Shown here: positions 8,407 through 16,337 of the stretch, piece by piece
Numbering within the stretch: the stretch's first letter is position 1
Layout of the letters: the number at the start of each line of letters is the position of its first letter
Source of the DNA: UBA7672 sp038326205
GTDB lineage: Bacteria > Pseudomonadota > Alphaproteobacteria > Caulobacterales > Hyphomonadaceae
Direction of reading: 5' to 3'
DNA: 64,000 nt
NCBI GenBank assembly: GCA_038326205.1
Contig: JBBQJV010000013.1
Span: 1-64,000 of the forward strand
Translations under genes and position numbers: made by a program
The notes under the pieces: model-generated
Databases searched by the model: none
What the model was told of the DNA's origin: nothing
Seen by the model: only the letters and a program-made list of their open reading frames with translations

Positions 8407-9600
8407 ATGAAACGCCTCTTCGTCTGGCTCCCCGCCGTCGCCATCCTCTGCGCCGCCCTCATAACCGCCACCTCCTGCGGCACGACGCCGGCCGCTGCCT
8501 GCAATCTCGACGCGCCTAGCGCCTCCATCGCCGGTTCGGAATGCGCGGCAAAGTGGATCGACGCCAACGTCGCAATCAACCAGCTTCAGTCCTTCGGCAC
8601 GCACAATTCGTACAAGGAGGAGATCCCCGAAGTCGAGATGGCGCTCATCAAGGAGCGCAATCCGAACGCCGCGATCACGCTCGACTACAAACACCGCTCC
8701 TTCGCAGAACAGCTCGAGAAGGGCGCCCGCCAGATCGAACTCGATCCGTCAGACGATCCACAAGGCGGGCTCTACTCCACGCCGCTCGCCCGCAAGATTC
8801 TCACCGAGCGCGGCGTTGCGCTGCCCGCCTATGATCTCTCCGTGATGGCGCAGCCCGGCCTCAAGGTCATCCACGTCGCCGACATCGATTATCGCTCGCA
8901 CTGCCTCATGTTCGTGGACTGCCTGAAACAAGTGAAGGCATGGTCCGACGCGCACCCCGATCACACACCGATCCTGATGATGATCAATCCGAAGTCGTCC
9001 GGCATACCGTGGGTCGGCGCCGTCAAGGTTCTCCCGTGGGTGAAGGATTCCTTCAACCGCATGGACGCCGAAATCCGCACCGTCTTCTCCGAAAACCAGT
9101 TGATCACGCCCGATGACGTTCGCGGGGCTCACGCAACGCTTCGCGAAGCTGTTCTCGCCGGCGGCTGGCCGAAGCTGGGCCTGGCGAGGGGCAAGATCAT
9201 CTTCACGATGGATCTCTCGCCCGAAGAAAATGCCCCCTATGCTGAAGGTCATCCCTCGCTCGAGGGTCGCGTCGCCTTCATGACGACGTTCCCCGATGCG
9301 CCTGAAGCTGCCTACTTCACCATGAACGAGCCCGACCAGGACTTTGCCCTCATCCAGTCGCGCGTGAGGCAGGGCTTCCTCATCCGTACCCGCGCCGACG
9401 CCGACACCAAGGAAGCCCGCGCCGGAACCACCGTTCGCCGCGACGCCGCCATCGCCTCCGGCGCCCAGTTCATCTCCACCGACTATCTCTGGCCCGACCC
9501 CCGCTTCGGCACAGGCTACACGGCGAGCCTCCCCGACGGCGCCACCACCCGCTGCAACCCCCTCAACGCCCCCAAGGGCTGCGACGCCCATGCGGAGTAA
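8407..9600 (+). CDS. PI-PLC-like phosphodiesterase, lipoprotein
   Basis: 397 residues. Lipoprotein signal with Cys24 (T-A-T-S-C-G). Catalytic start of a PLC X-domain F-G-T-H-N-S-Y-K at 63-70, then I-E-L-D (with the second acidic/Asn set) near 116 and V-I-H-V-A-D-I-D near 155; this fits the secreted Ca2+-dependent PI-PLC-C1 type rather than the smaller Bacillus type. Substrate unknown: phosphatidylinositol itself is rare in such bacteria, so another phosphodiester lipid or glycerophosphodiester is possible. It stands alone, followed by a 670-bp non-coding stretch. Confidence 0.75.
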   Translation: MKRLFVWLPAVAILCAALITATSCGTTPAAACNLDAPSASIAGSECAAKWIDANVAINQLQSFGTHNSYKEEIPEVEMALIKERNPNAAITLDYKHRSFAEQLEKGARQIELDPSDDPQGGLYSTPLARKILTERGVALPAYDLSVMAQPGLKVIHVADIDYRSHCLMFVDCLKQVKAWSDAHPDHTPILMMINPKSSGIPWVGAVKVLPWVKDSFNRMDAEIRTVFSENQLITPDDVRGAHATLREAVLAGGWPKLGLARGKIIFTMDLSPEENAPYAEGHPSLEGRVAFMTTFPDAPEAAYFTMNEPDQDFALIQSRVRQGFLIRTRADADTKEARAGTTVRRDAAIASGAQFISTDYLWPDPRFGTGYTASLPDGATTRCNPLNAPKGCDAHAE

Positions 9601-9610
9601 TCTCGGGACC

Positions 9611-9702
9611 GCCGGGCGCCTGCCCGGCAGTCGCTGGGCAGCAGCGAGTTCACCGAGGCGGTCGCGCCGCTGACGCGTCGCGCTGCCGGGCAGGCGCCCG
9701 GC
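9611..9702. repeat. Nested 20-bp inverted repeat
   Basis: Perfect 20-base arms at 9611-9630 and 9683-9702 are reverse complements. Each arm is itself a hairpin (GCCGGGC-GCCT-GCCCGGC), and the spacer begins with another (TCGCTG/CAGCGA). No T-run follows, so it does not look like a normal terminator; it resembles REP/BIME-type intergenic palindromes. Confidence 0.75.
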
Positions 9703-10059
9703 GTTCCAAACCCGACTTGTCCGCCGAATCCGCACATCCGTACTCGAGGTCGACCTGAGCAATCTCAACGGCTTGCGTGCCGGAAACAGCGATTTGTCGT
9801 TATCTCAATGCTACACTTTCCCACCCACGCGATACTGCCTTCATCCACCTGGCAGGAGGGCGGTCGCGCAAGTGTTCAACGGCGCGGGGTGGATGCAGGC
9901 GAGCGTGAAGAGCCAGGGTGAGCCCGACAAATCCGGGAGGCTTCGAGGGATCATGGGCAGAACACCATGACCTCCCCGCCGGTAGCAAAAACCGGTTCAG
10001 GCGGCCAAAAACACGCCGCTGTTTCCTGGCCGTCGCACAAGACTCTGTCGGGGACGCGG

Positions 10060-10159
10060 GATCCGCGAACCGCTTCTTCTACCGGTAGTGCTGGCAACAG
10101 CATCGCCAAATCACGCGGGGCACCCCGCGTCCCAGAGCCCTCCATCTGTTTGGAGACCC
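10060..10159 (+). repeat. 100-bp dispersed element, copy 1
   Basis: Aligns without gaps to the complement of 54392-54491 at 84 of 100 positions by hand count. It contains the palindrome CTACCGGTAG, a stem TGCTG-GCAA-CAGCA (10089-10102, GNRA-type loop) and a hairpin CGCGGGG-CA-CCCCGCG (10114-10129). The 3' arm of the latter can also pair with GGGACGCGGG at 10051-10060. Located 112 bases upstream of fbp. Differences do not fall mainly in third codon positions of any frame open in both copies. Confidence 0.72.
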
Positions 10160-10271
10160 TGAACGACACCATCCCGGAGGCAGCAGCCGGTCCGAATGCG
10201 GGGTCAGGTCGGCAGTGGCTTCTAGCCCCGACATTGGCTAACTACCCCTCAGACCCAGACAGGACCGCTCC

Positions 10272-11258
10272 ATGACCGCGCGTACGCTCCGCGAATTCCT
10301 CGCCGACCCGAACGGAACAGGAGACGCCGCGCCGCGTGATCTCTCCATCCTGATCGAGGCGCTCTCCGACAGCTGCCGTACCATTTCGGCACTCGTCTCG
10401 CGCGGCGCGCTCGCCGGCGTGCTCGGTTCCGCGGGGACGGGCAACGTCCAGGGCGAAGAACAGAAGCAGCTCGACATCCTCGCCAACGACGAACTCATGG
10501 CGATGGCCAAAGCCTCCGGCGTCGTCGCGGCCGCCGCCTCCGAGGAGGAAGAGGACGCCCGTCCGATCAACGCAGGCGCGCCTTATCTTCTGCTGTTCGA
10601 TCCGCTCGACGGCTCATCCAACATCGACGTCAACGTTTCCATCGGCACGATCTTCTCGATCCTTCCTGCAGCAGCAGGCGAGGGCGCCGCGCCCTTCCTG
10701 CAGGCTGGCCGGAACCAGACCGCTGCCGGCTATTGCGTCTACGGCCCGCAGACCACGCTTGTCCTCACGCTCGGCAAAGGCGTCGCCGCCTTCACGATGG
10801 ATCCGCCGACCGGCCAATGGGTGCAAACCGCCGCCAACATCCAGATCCCGGAGAAGACGACAGAGTTCGCGATCAACATGTCGAACATGCGCCACTGGGC
10901 CGATCCCGTGGGCGCCTATGTCGATGAATGCCTCGCGGGCGACACCGGCCCGCGCGCCAAGAATTTCAACATGCGCTGGATCGCCTCCATGGTTGCCGAC
11001 GTCCACCGCGTCCTTACGCGCGGCGGCGTCTTCATGTATCCGTGGGACAAGCGCGAGCCCGGCAAGCCCGGCAAGCTCCGCCTGATGTACGAAGCCAACC
11101 CAATGTCGCTCCTCGTCGAGCAAGCCGGCGGCAAATCCTTCGACGGCAAGCAACAGATCCTCGACATTGAACCCACCGGCCTGCATCAGCGCGTCTCGGT
11201 CATGCTCGGCTCGAAAGAAGAAGTCGAAGTGCTCGAGAAGAAACACGCTGCGCAATGA
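10272..11258 (+). CDS. fbp: Fructose-1,6-bisphosphatase class I
   Basis: 328 residues, the family's usual length. Metal- and phosphate-binding signature L-L-F-D-P-L-D-G-S-S-N at 107-117, preceded by acidic E-E-E-E-D, and the substrate-binding region N-M-R-W-I-A-S-M-V-A-D-V-H. Hydrolyses fructose 1,6-bisphosphate to fructose 6-phosphate in gluconeogenesis (cytoplasm). Shares an ATGA overlap with the next gene, so the two are probably co-transcribed. The 100-bp dispersed element lies in its upstream region. Confidence 0.95.
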   Translation: MTARTLREFLADPNGTGDAAPRDLSILIEALSDSCRTISALVSRGALAGVLGSAGTGNVQGEEQKQLDILANDELMAMAKASGVVAAAASEEEEDARPINAGAPYLLLFDPLDGSSNIDVNVSIGTIFSILPAAAGEGAAPFLQAGRNQTAAGYCVYGPQTTLVLTLGKGVAAFTMDPPTGQWVQTAANIQIPEKTTEFAINMSNMRHWADPVGAYVDECLAGDTGPRAKNFNMRWIASMVADVHRVLTRGGVFMYPWDKREPGKPGKLRLMYEANPMSLLVEQAGGKSFDGKQQILDIEPTGLHQRVSVMLGSKEEVEVLEKKHAAQ

Positions 11259-11671
11259 CCGAAGCCACACCGCTCCGCCTCGGCGCCTGGCGCATCGCCG
11301 GTCTCGCGCTCGCCTTCATCTGGTTTTGCTTCGGTGGTATCGGCCACTTCGTCCTGACGAAGACCTTCACATCCATCGTCCCACCCTACGTGCCATTCCC
11401 GCTGGAGATGGTGTATTTCACCGGCGTCTGCGAAATCACGGGAGCGCTCGCACTGCTCTACAAACCGCTGCGCAGTCTCGCCGGTATCATGCTCGCGCTG
11501 CTTGCAGTCTGCGTCACGCCTGTCCACATCCAGATGCTGATCGAAGCGGACAAATACGTGGCGCTCGGCCCCGCAATCCTTTGGGGTCGCCTGATTATTC
11601 AGCCCATATTTATCTGGATCGTGTGGACGTCTACGCGCCCCGTGCAGCCTTCGCAAAGCGCTCCAGCATAG
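11255..11671 (+). CDS. DoxX-like small membrane protein
   Basis: 138 residues with four hydrophobic helices (about 15-35, 48-68, 72-92, 105-125). The pattern G-G-I-G-H-F, then F-T-G-V-C-E-I-T-G-A-L-A-L-L, then H-I-Q-M in the third helix fits DoxX/DUF-type four-helix membrane proteins. Function unknown. It overlaps fbp by 4 bases and runs into the 3' end of the convergent sthA by 41 bases. Confidence 0.75.
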   Translation: MTEATPLRLGAWRIAGLALAFIWFCFGGIGHFVLTKTFTSIVPPYVPFPLEMVYFTGVCEITGALALLYKPLRSLAGIMLALLAVCVTPVHIQMLIEADKYVALGPAILWGRLIIQPIFIWIVWTSTRPVQPSQSAPA

Positions 11672-13094
11672 CGGTTGCCTCGCCGAACGCCGCAACGCTA
11701 GGTTGTTTGTGTGGCATCCGGTTCCACGCATCCAGCGCGGCAATCTTGTAGGCCTCTGCCAGCGTCGGATAGTTGAACGTGTTCTCGACAAAATAGTCGA
11801 GCGTGCCGCCAAGGTTCAGCACAGCCTGTCCAATATGGATCAGCTCCGTCGCGCCTTCGCCAACGATATGCACGCCGAGCAGGCGCCGCGTCTCTAGCGC
11901 GAAGATCATCTTCATAAAGCCCGAGCTCAGCCCCATGATCTGGCCCCGCGCCGTCTCCCGGAACCGCGCGATCCCGCTTTCGTATGGAATGCTCTTGGCG
12001 CGAACCTGCTCCTCGGTCATCCCGATCGTCGACATCTCTGGCACCGAGTAGATGCCATAGGGGAAGAACTCTGGCGGCGATTGTAGCGGCGCATCAAACG
12101 CGCTGCACGCCGCGATCCGCCCTTGTTCCATCGATGTCGACGCGAGGCTCGGAAACCCGATCACATCCCCAACCGCATGAATGTGCAGCTGCTTCGTACG
12201 GAACGTGTTGCGATCAACTTCGATCTTGCCGCGGTCATCCGCCGTGAGCCCGCAATTCGCCAGCTCCAGCGCATCCGTTGCACCTTTGCGGCCTGCCGCG
12301 AAAAGCACCATCTCGCTCCAGATCTGGCGCGAATCCTCCAGCTCTATCAGGCACGCGTCGCCAGATGGGCGGCTCACTCGCTTCACCCGGCTTTGCAGGC
12401 GAACGCTCATGCCACGGTCGCGCATCTCGTGGATGAACTCGTCGACCAGCTCGCGATCAAGGAAAGGAAAGATCGCTTCGTTTGGCTCAATGATCGTGAC
12501 CTTCACGTCGAGCGCGGAAAATATCGTGGCGTACTCAACCCCGATCACGCCGCCGCCTATGACCACAAGCGAGCGGGGGACGCGCTTCAGTTCGAGGATT
12601 TCGTCGGGATCGAGAATGGCGTCGCCATCGAATGGAATGTTGGACGGGCGGTGGGGTTCGGTGCCAACCGCCAGGATGAACCGGCTCGCCGTGAACCGCT
12701 GAAACCCCGTCTCGGTCGCGACTTCAATATGCAGCGGGTCAACGAACCGCGCTTCACCTGTGACCCACTGCACGCTGTTGCGCGAGAACTGGTGTTCGAG
12801 AATCTCCACCTCATGATCCAGCGTGATTGCGAGGCGTCTGCGCAGATCCTCAGCCGTGATGCTTTGCTTGTTCTTATGCGCGCGGCCATACACCCCACGC
12901 TCGCGCCAGCCAGAAAGATTGAGCACCGTCTCCCGCAGCGTCTTCGATGGGATCGTTCCCGTGTGCACACACACGCCGCCAACCCGCCGGCCTTTCTCGA
13001 CCACGAGCACGGATTTCTTGAGCTTCGCCGCCTGCACAGCCGCGCGTCGCCCCGCTGGGCCGGAGCCAATGACGATGAGATCGAACGCCTGCAT
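11631..13094 (-). CDS. sthA: Soluble NAD(P)+ transhydrogenase
   Basis: From the ATG at 13094 (GGAGGA 11 bases upstream; the longer frame would need a TTG at 13127) the protein has 487 residues. FAD-binding G-S-G-P-A-G (10-15), then G-G-V-C-V-H-T-G-T-I-P-S-K: Cys42 is present but the second redox Cys of lipoamide dehydrogenases is Thr47. That single-Cys pattern is the mark of SthA. Further: NAD-binding G-G-G-V-I-G-V-E-Y and the C-terminal dimerisation domain. It moves reducing power between NADPH and NADH in the cytoplasm. Confidence 0.9.
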   Translation of the reverse strand: MQAFDLIVIGSGPAGRRAAVQAAKLKKSVLVVEKGRRVGGVCVHTGTIPSKTLRETVLNLSGWRERGVYGRAHKNKQSITAEDLRRRLAITLDHEVEILEHQFSRNSVQWVTGEARFVDPLHIEVATETGFQRFTASRFILAVGTEPHRPSNIPFDGDAILDPDEILELKRVPRSLVVIGGGVIGVEYATIFSALDVKVTIIEPNEAIFPFLDRELVDEFIHEMRDRGMSVRLQSRVKRVSRPSGDACLIELEDSRQIWSEMVLFAAGRKGATDALELANCGLTADDRGKIEVDRNTFRTKQLHIHAVGDVIGFPSLASTSMEQGRIAACSAFDAPLQSPPEFFPYGIYSVPEMSTIGMTEEQVRAKSIPYESGIARFRETARGQIMGLSSGFMKMIFALETRRLLGVHIVGEGATELIHIGQAVLNLGGTLDYFVENTFNYPTLAEAYKIAALDAWNRMPHKQPSVAAFGEATAMLERFAKAARGA

Positions 13095-13135
13095 TGCGGG
13101 CACAGTCCTCCAGCCCGCAGCCTGCAACTGATTTG

Positions 13136-13151
13136 GTTAACGAGCGTTAAC
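13136..13151. promoter_or_regulatory. Paired GTTAAC sites upstream of sthA
   Basis: Two GTTAAC palindromes separated by GAGC, giving a 10-base centre-to-centre spacing (one helix turn), 42 bases upstream of the sthA ATG and 15 bases downstream of the GNAT gene stop. It differs from the CtrA box, which needs TTAA-N7-TTAA; here the spacing is N6. A dimeric regulator site is an inference. Confidence 0.4.
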
Positions 13152-13166
13152 GGCCGCGCGGCGGCG

Positions 13167-13664
13167 CTAAAGCGCCTTGACCATGAACACCAGGTCGAGC
13201 CGCTTGCCGAATTTGCGTCCCACGCCTTTGAGCTTGCCCTGAACTTCGAAGCCCGCCTGCTCATGCAGGGCAATCGAGCCGGCATTCGCACTGTCGATCC
13301 CGCCGACCATCGTCTCAAGGCCCTTGGCCTCTGCCCGCGCGATCAGCTCCGCGAGAATGGCGCGTCCGACACCCCGCCGCTGTGCTGCAGGCGCGACATA
13401 AACGGAGTGCTCCACCGTCTTCACATAGCCGGGAAAATCCCTGAACGGCCCGAAGCTGCCATAGCCGATAACTTCACCTGCAGCATCGACCCCCACGATC
13501 ACCGGAAAGCCTGTGCCCTTGCGCGCCTGCAACCACGCGCGGCGCAGATCGACGGTGGTCTCGGCTTCCGTCCAGATCGAGAAGGTCTCGCGCACGGCGT
13601 GATTGAAGATGCCGGTGATGCCTGACAGGTGGGCGTCGTCCGCGTCCACAATGCTGATGCTCAT
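13167..13664 (-). CDS. GNAT acetyltransferase, phosphinothricin acetyltransferase-like
   Basis: 165 residues with the order of PAT/Bar enzymes: I-F-N-H-A-V near 20, V-I-G-Y-G-S-F near 65, E-H-S-V-Y-V (84-89), acetyl-CoA loop Q-R-R-G-V-G-R-A (94-101), and N-A-G-S-I-A-L-H-E-Q-A-G-F near 126. Strong GGGAGGA before the ATG. Family members acetylate small amines such as methionine sulfone/sulfoximine or phosphinothricin; the true substrate cannot be told. Divergent from the acyl-CoA ligase across 124 bp. Confidence 0.85.
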   Translation of the reverse strand: MSISIVDADDAHLSGITGIFNHAVRETFSIWTEAETTVDLRRAWLQARKGTGFPVIVGVDAAGEVIGYGSFGPFRDFPGYVKTVEHSVYVAPAAQRRGVGRAILAELIARAEAKGLETMVGGIDSANAGSIALHEQAGFEVQGKLKGVGRKFGKRLDLVFMVKAL

Positions 13665-13788
13665 TTATCCTCCCGTATTGCGCCGCAGCGTTGCACGCAG
13701 CCTGTCGGGCGTCCACGGGGACTAGCTCGAAACGTCCGGCTGTGCGATCCCGGCAGAAAGCAAAAAAGGACCGCAGGGAGCCCGCCTC

Positions 13789-15534
13789 ATGACCAGCGAA
13801 GCCGCCATCTTTCCGATGCTGACCATCCCGCAGTGCGACGCGGCAATGACCGCGCCCGGTGCGAAGTTCGAGCTGGAAGAGAAGCTCATCAACGGCATCT
13901 CCCAGCGCACCTACAAACAGGCGCCGCTCACTCTGCGAGACATCGTCATCGCGTCCCGGGAGTGGGGCGAACGGGAATATATTGTGTTTCAGGACGAGCG
14001 GGTCACCTTCGCCGCCCATCATCGCGCCGTCGTCCATTTCGCGAACAAGCTGCGCACCGAGTTCGGCGTAAAAAAGGGTGACCGCATCGCGATTGTCATG
14101 CGAAATTATCCGCAATGGGCGGTCGGGTTCTTCGCAGCGCAGGTGATCGGCGCCATAGCGACGCCTCTCAATTCGTGGTGGACCGGCGAGGAGTTGCAAT
14201 ATGGCCTTGCCGATAGCGGCGCCAGGATCGCTATCGTCGATCCCGAAAAGCTGGAGCGGATCCGCGAGCACCTTCCCAACCTGCCATTGCTACAGGCCGT
14301 CATCGTTGCCCGTGGCGCAGATGACGAGGCCGACAAGCGCATCGTCTCGCTCGAAAAGCTGATCGGACCTGCGAAGTCGTGGGCGAGCTTGTCGGACATG
14401 GCGATGCCAGATGCCGACATCGGTCCCGATGATGACGCAACGATCATGTATACGTCGGGTACGACCGGAAAGCCCAAAGGTGCGCTTGCCACACACCGCG
14501 GCATCGTTTCGAACGTATTCAACGGCATGGCTTGCCAGGCGCGCCACTTTGTTCGGCAGGGGCTCGCCCCGCCCGTGCGCGATCCCAAGGTCGATGCGCC
14601 ACGCGTCGCCCTGCTGGCGATTCCCTTTTTCCACGCGACCGGCGCATTCTCGAACCTCGTCCCCTCGATCATGAACGCCGACAAGATCGTGACGATGTAC
14701 AAATGGGATCCGGGGGAGGCGCTCGAAATCATTCAGCGCGAGAAAGTCACTACAATCGGCGGCGTCCCTGCCATCGCATGGCAGGTGCTCGAGCACCCCG
14801 ATCGCGATCAGTATGATCTGTCCTCGATCCTGTATGTCGCTTATGGCGGCGCGCCGTCCGCGCCAGAGCTGGTCGCGACGATCAAGCGCAGATTTCCGAC
14901 AGGCCTAGCCTCCAATGGCTGGGGGATGACCGAGACCTGCGCCGCATCGTGTGTAAATTTCGGCAAGGATTACGAGCTGCGCCCGGACTCCTGCGGCGCA
15001 GCAGCGCCAGCGATGGATTTCAAGATCGTCGGCGCCAACGGCGAAACGCTTGGGCCAAATCAGGTCGGCGAATTGTGGGTGAAGGGGCCGAACAACTGCA
15101 AGGTCTACTGGAACAAGCCGGAAGCCACGGCCAAGACCTTCATCGAAGGCTGGGTCGTGACCGGCGACGTCGGCCGCATCGATGAAGATGGCTTCGTCTT
15201 CCTGATGGATCGCGCCAAGGACATGCTGATCCGTGGCGGCGAGAACATCTACTGCATTGAGGTCGAGAACGCGCTCTACGACCATCCCGCCATCATGGAT
15301 GCTGCGGTCGTCGGCATTCCGCACAAGGTGTTGGGCGAAGAGGTCGGAGCTGTCGTGCAGCTGAAGCCGGAGATGGATGTGACAGCAGACGCGCTTCGCC
15401 ATTTCGTTGCGCAGAAGATCGCCGCCTTCAAGGTGCCAATCGAAATTCAACTCCAGCGCGATCCGCTGCCGCGTAATGCCAACGGCAAGATCATGAAGAA
15501 CGACCTGCGCGGGCGCTTTAAGGCGCGTAGCTAG
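13789..15534 (+). CDS. AMP-dependent acyl-CoA ligase
   Basis: 581 residues. ATP/AMP motif Y-T-S-G-T-T-G-K-P-K-G near residue 221, G-W-G-M-T-E near 380, T-G-D-V and D-R-A-K-D-M near 455-470, and catalytic Lys near the C-terminus in N-G-K-I-M-K. Activates a carboxylic acid, probably a fatty acid, to its CoA thioester via acyl-AMP. AGGGAG 8 bases upstream of the ATG. No pathway neighbours, so chain length is open. Confidence 0.88.
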   Translation: MTSEAAIFPMLTIPQCDAAMTAPGAKFELEEKLINGISQRTYKQAPLTLRDIVIASREWGEREYIVFQDERVTFAAHHRAVVHFANKLRTEFGVKKGDRIAIVMRNYPQWAVGFFAAQVIGAIATPLNSWWTGEELQYGLADSGARIAIVDPEKLERIREHLPNLPLLQAVIVARGADDEADKRIVSLEKLIGPAKSWASLSDMAMPDADIGPDDDATIMYTSGTTGKPKGALATHRGIVSNVFNGMACQARHFVRQGLAPPVRDPKVDAPRVALLAIPFFHATGAFSNLVPSIMNADKIVTMYKWDPGEALEIIQREKVTTIGGVPAIAWQVLEHPDRDQYDLSSILYVAYGGAPSAPELVATIKRRFPTGLASNGWGMTETCAASCVNFGKDYELRPDSCGAAAPAMDFKIVGANGETLGPNQVGELWVKGPNNCKVYWNKPEATAKTFIEGWVVTGDVGRIDEDGFVFLMDRAKDMLIRGGENIYCIEVENALYDHPAIMDAAVVGIPHKVLGEEVGAVVQLKPEMDVTADALRHFVAQKIAAFKVPIEIQLQRDPLPRNANGKIMKNDLRGRFKARS

Positions 15535-15545
15535 GCGGGTGGAGT

Positions 15546-15683
15546 TTACTGGCCGGTCGGCTGCATCGTGAAGATTGCGACGACGGCAAACGCCACGACC
15601 ACGAGAAGTATCCCGAGACCGAGCATGTAGCGCACGCCTTGGCCGGTCTCCCCCTGGCGGACTTTGGCAGTCTCGGGCTTCAT
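15546..15683 (-). CDS. Small single-span membrane protein
   Basis: Choosing the ATG at 15683 gives 45 residues: a polar start with M-K-P-E-T-A-K-V, then one hydrophobic helix (about residues 19-40) and M-Q-P-T-G-Q at the end. The frame stays open further upstream but that part is arginine-rich and unlike a signal. Ribosome binding site is weak. No family recognised. Confidence 0.45.
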   Translation of the reverse strand: MKPETAKVRQGETGQGVRYMLGLGILLVVVAFAVVAIFTMQPTGQ

Positions 15684-15863
15684 CTGATCTGTTATGCGTA
15701 TCCTGCTTCTGAATTGAATGGGTGTGCAGCCGCGGGCCCCATCCGCTTGGACTGATGCTAAATAAATCCTTGGGTTGTCAGTGCGTTCCACGATTCACTG
15801 CCGCGAGCGGAAACCGACCCCCGTCCCATGCGTTCCCTCTCTGCATCATTTACGAGGGATATC

Positions 15864-16088
15864 ATGGCTCGCACGGGGATCTGGTCCGTAATCGTTTTCA
15901 CGGTTTTCGCCTTTGCCACCGTGCTCGTGTTTTTCTGGATCCGTGATGGGTCGCTCGGCGCGGCCGGGGATTCGATGGATACGTTACTCGGCGAGACGGG
16001 CGCGACTGTCGCGAAGACGGCCGATGATATCGTGGCGAACACCGGTGAGGCGATCAATGACGCCACCGATGGCGATAGCCGCACCTGA
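15864..16088 (+). CDS. Small membrane protein, paralogue A
   Basis: 74 residues from the ATG at 15864 (GAGGGAT upstream). One N-terminal helix (about 5-25), then W-I-R-D-G-S-L, an Asp/Thr-rich soluble tail with D-T-L-L-G-E-T and the ending N-D-A-T-D-G-D-S-R-T. It is a tandem paralogue of the next gene. Function unknown; probably inner-membrane with a periplasmic tail. Confidence 0.6.
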   Translation: MARTGIWSVIVFTVFAFATVLVFFWIRDGSLGAAGDSMDTLLGETGATVAKTADDIVANTGEAINDATDGDSRT

Positions 16089-16109
16089 TTTCAAACTCTG
16101 GAGCGAACA

Positions 16110-16337
16110 ATGCGTGTTATTGGTGGGCTGATCATCGCGCTTGCGATCGGATTTATCGCAGTGCTGGGATTTTACTGGATGCGCGACGGCTCTCTGGAAG
16201 GCGCGGGCCGCGAGATGGATGCCAATCTCCAGCACCTCGATAAGACGACTGAACCGCTGCAGAAGTCGATCGGCGGCGTCGGGGATGGCGTCAAGGAAAC
16301 GATCGAGAACGCAACCGACGGAAACGACAAGACCTAG
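16110..16337 (+). CDS. Small membrane protein, paralogue B
   Basis: 75 residues with one N-terminal helix and the same layout as the gene 21 bases upstream: W-M-R-D-G-S-L against W-I-R-D-G-S-L, G-A-G-R-E-M-D against A-A-G-D-S-M-D, and the ending E-N-A-T-D-G-N-D-K-T against N-D-A-T-D-G-D-S-R-T. GGAG before the ATG. The last 4 bases overlap the stop of the convergent transporter gene. No known family recognised. Confidence 0.6.
   Translation: MRVIGGLIIALAIGFIAVLGFYWMRDGSLEGAGREMDANLQHLDKTTEPLQKSIGGVGDGVKETIENATDGNDKT

Larger units (their letters stand above)
9601..10271. other. Non-coding stretch between the PI-PLC gene and fbp
   Basis: 671 bases. No frame here has a convincing start, codon use or family match. 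It holds a nested inverted repeat (9611-9702) and a 100-bp dispersed repeat (10060-10159), both listed separately. The part between them (about 9740-10050) shows nothing I can identify. The fbp promoter must be within the last few hundred bases, close to or inside the 100-bp element. Confidence 0.6.

Noticed and set aside
9967..10275. Small protein-like ORF over the 100-bp element, similar to one at the other copy
   Set aside because: Differences between the copies fall mostly in first or second codon positions in the open frames, and the frame with most third-position changes has a stop in both copies. Better read as non-coding.
12123..13625. 500-codon plus-strand ORF
   Set aside because: Lies opposite sthA and the GNAT gene; no family pattern, His/Arg-rich as expected for a shadow.
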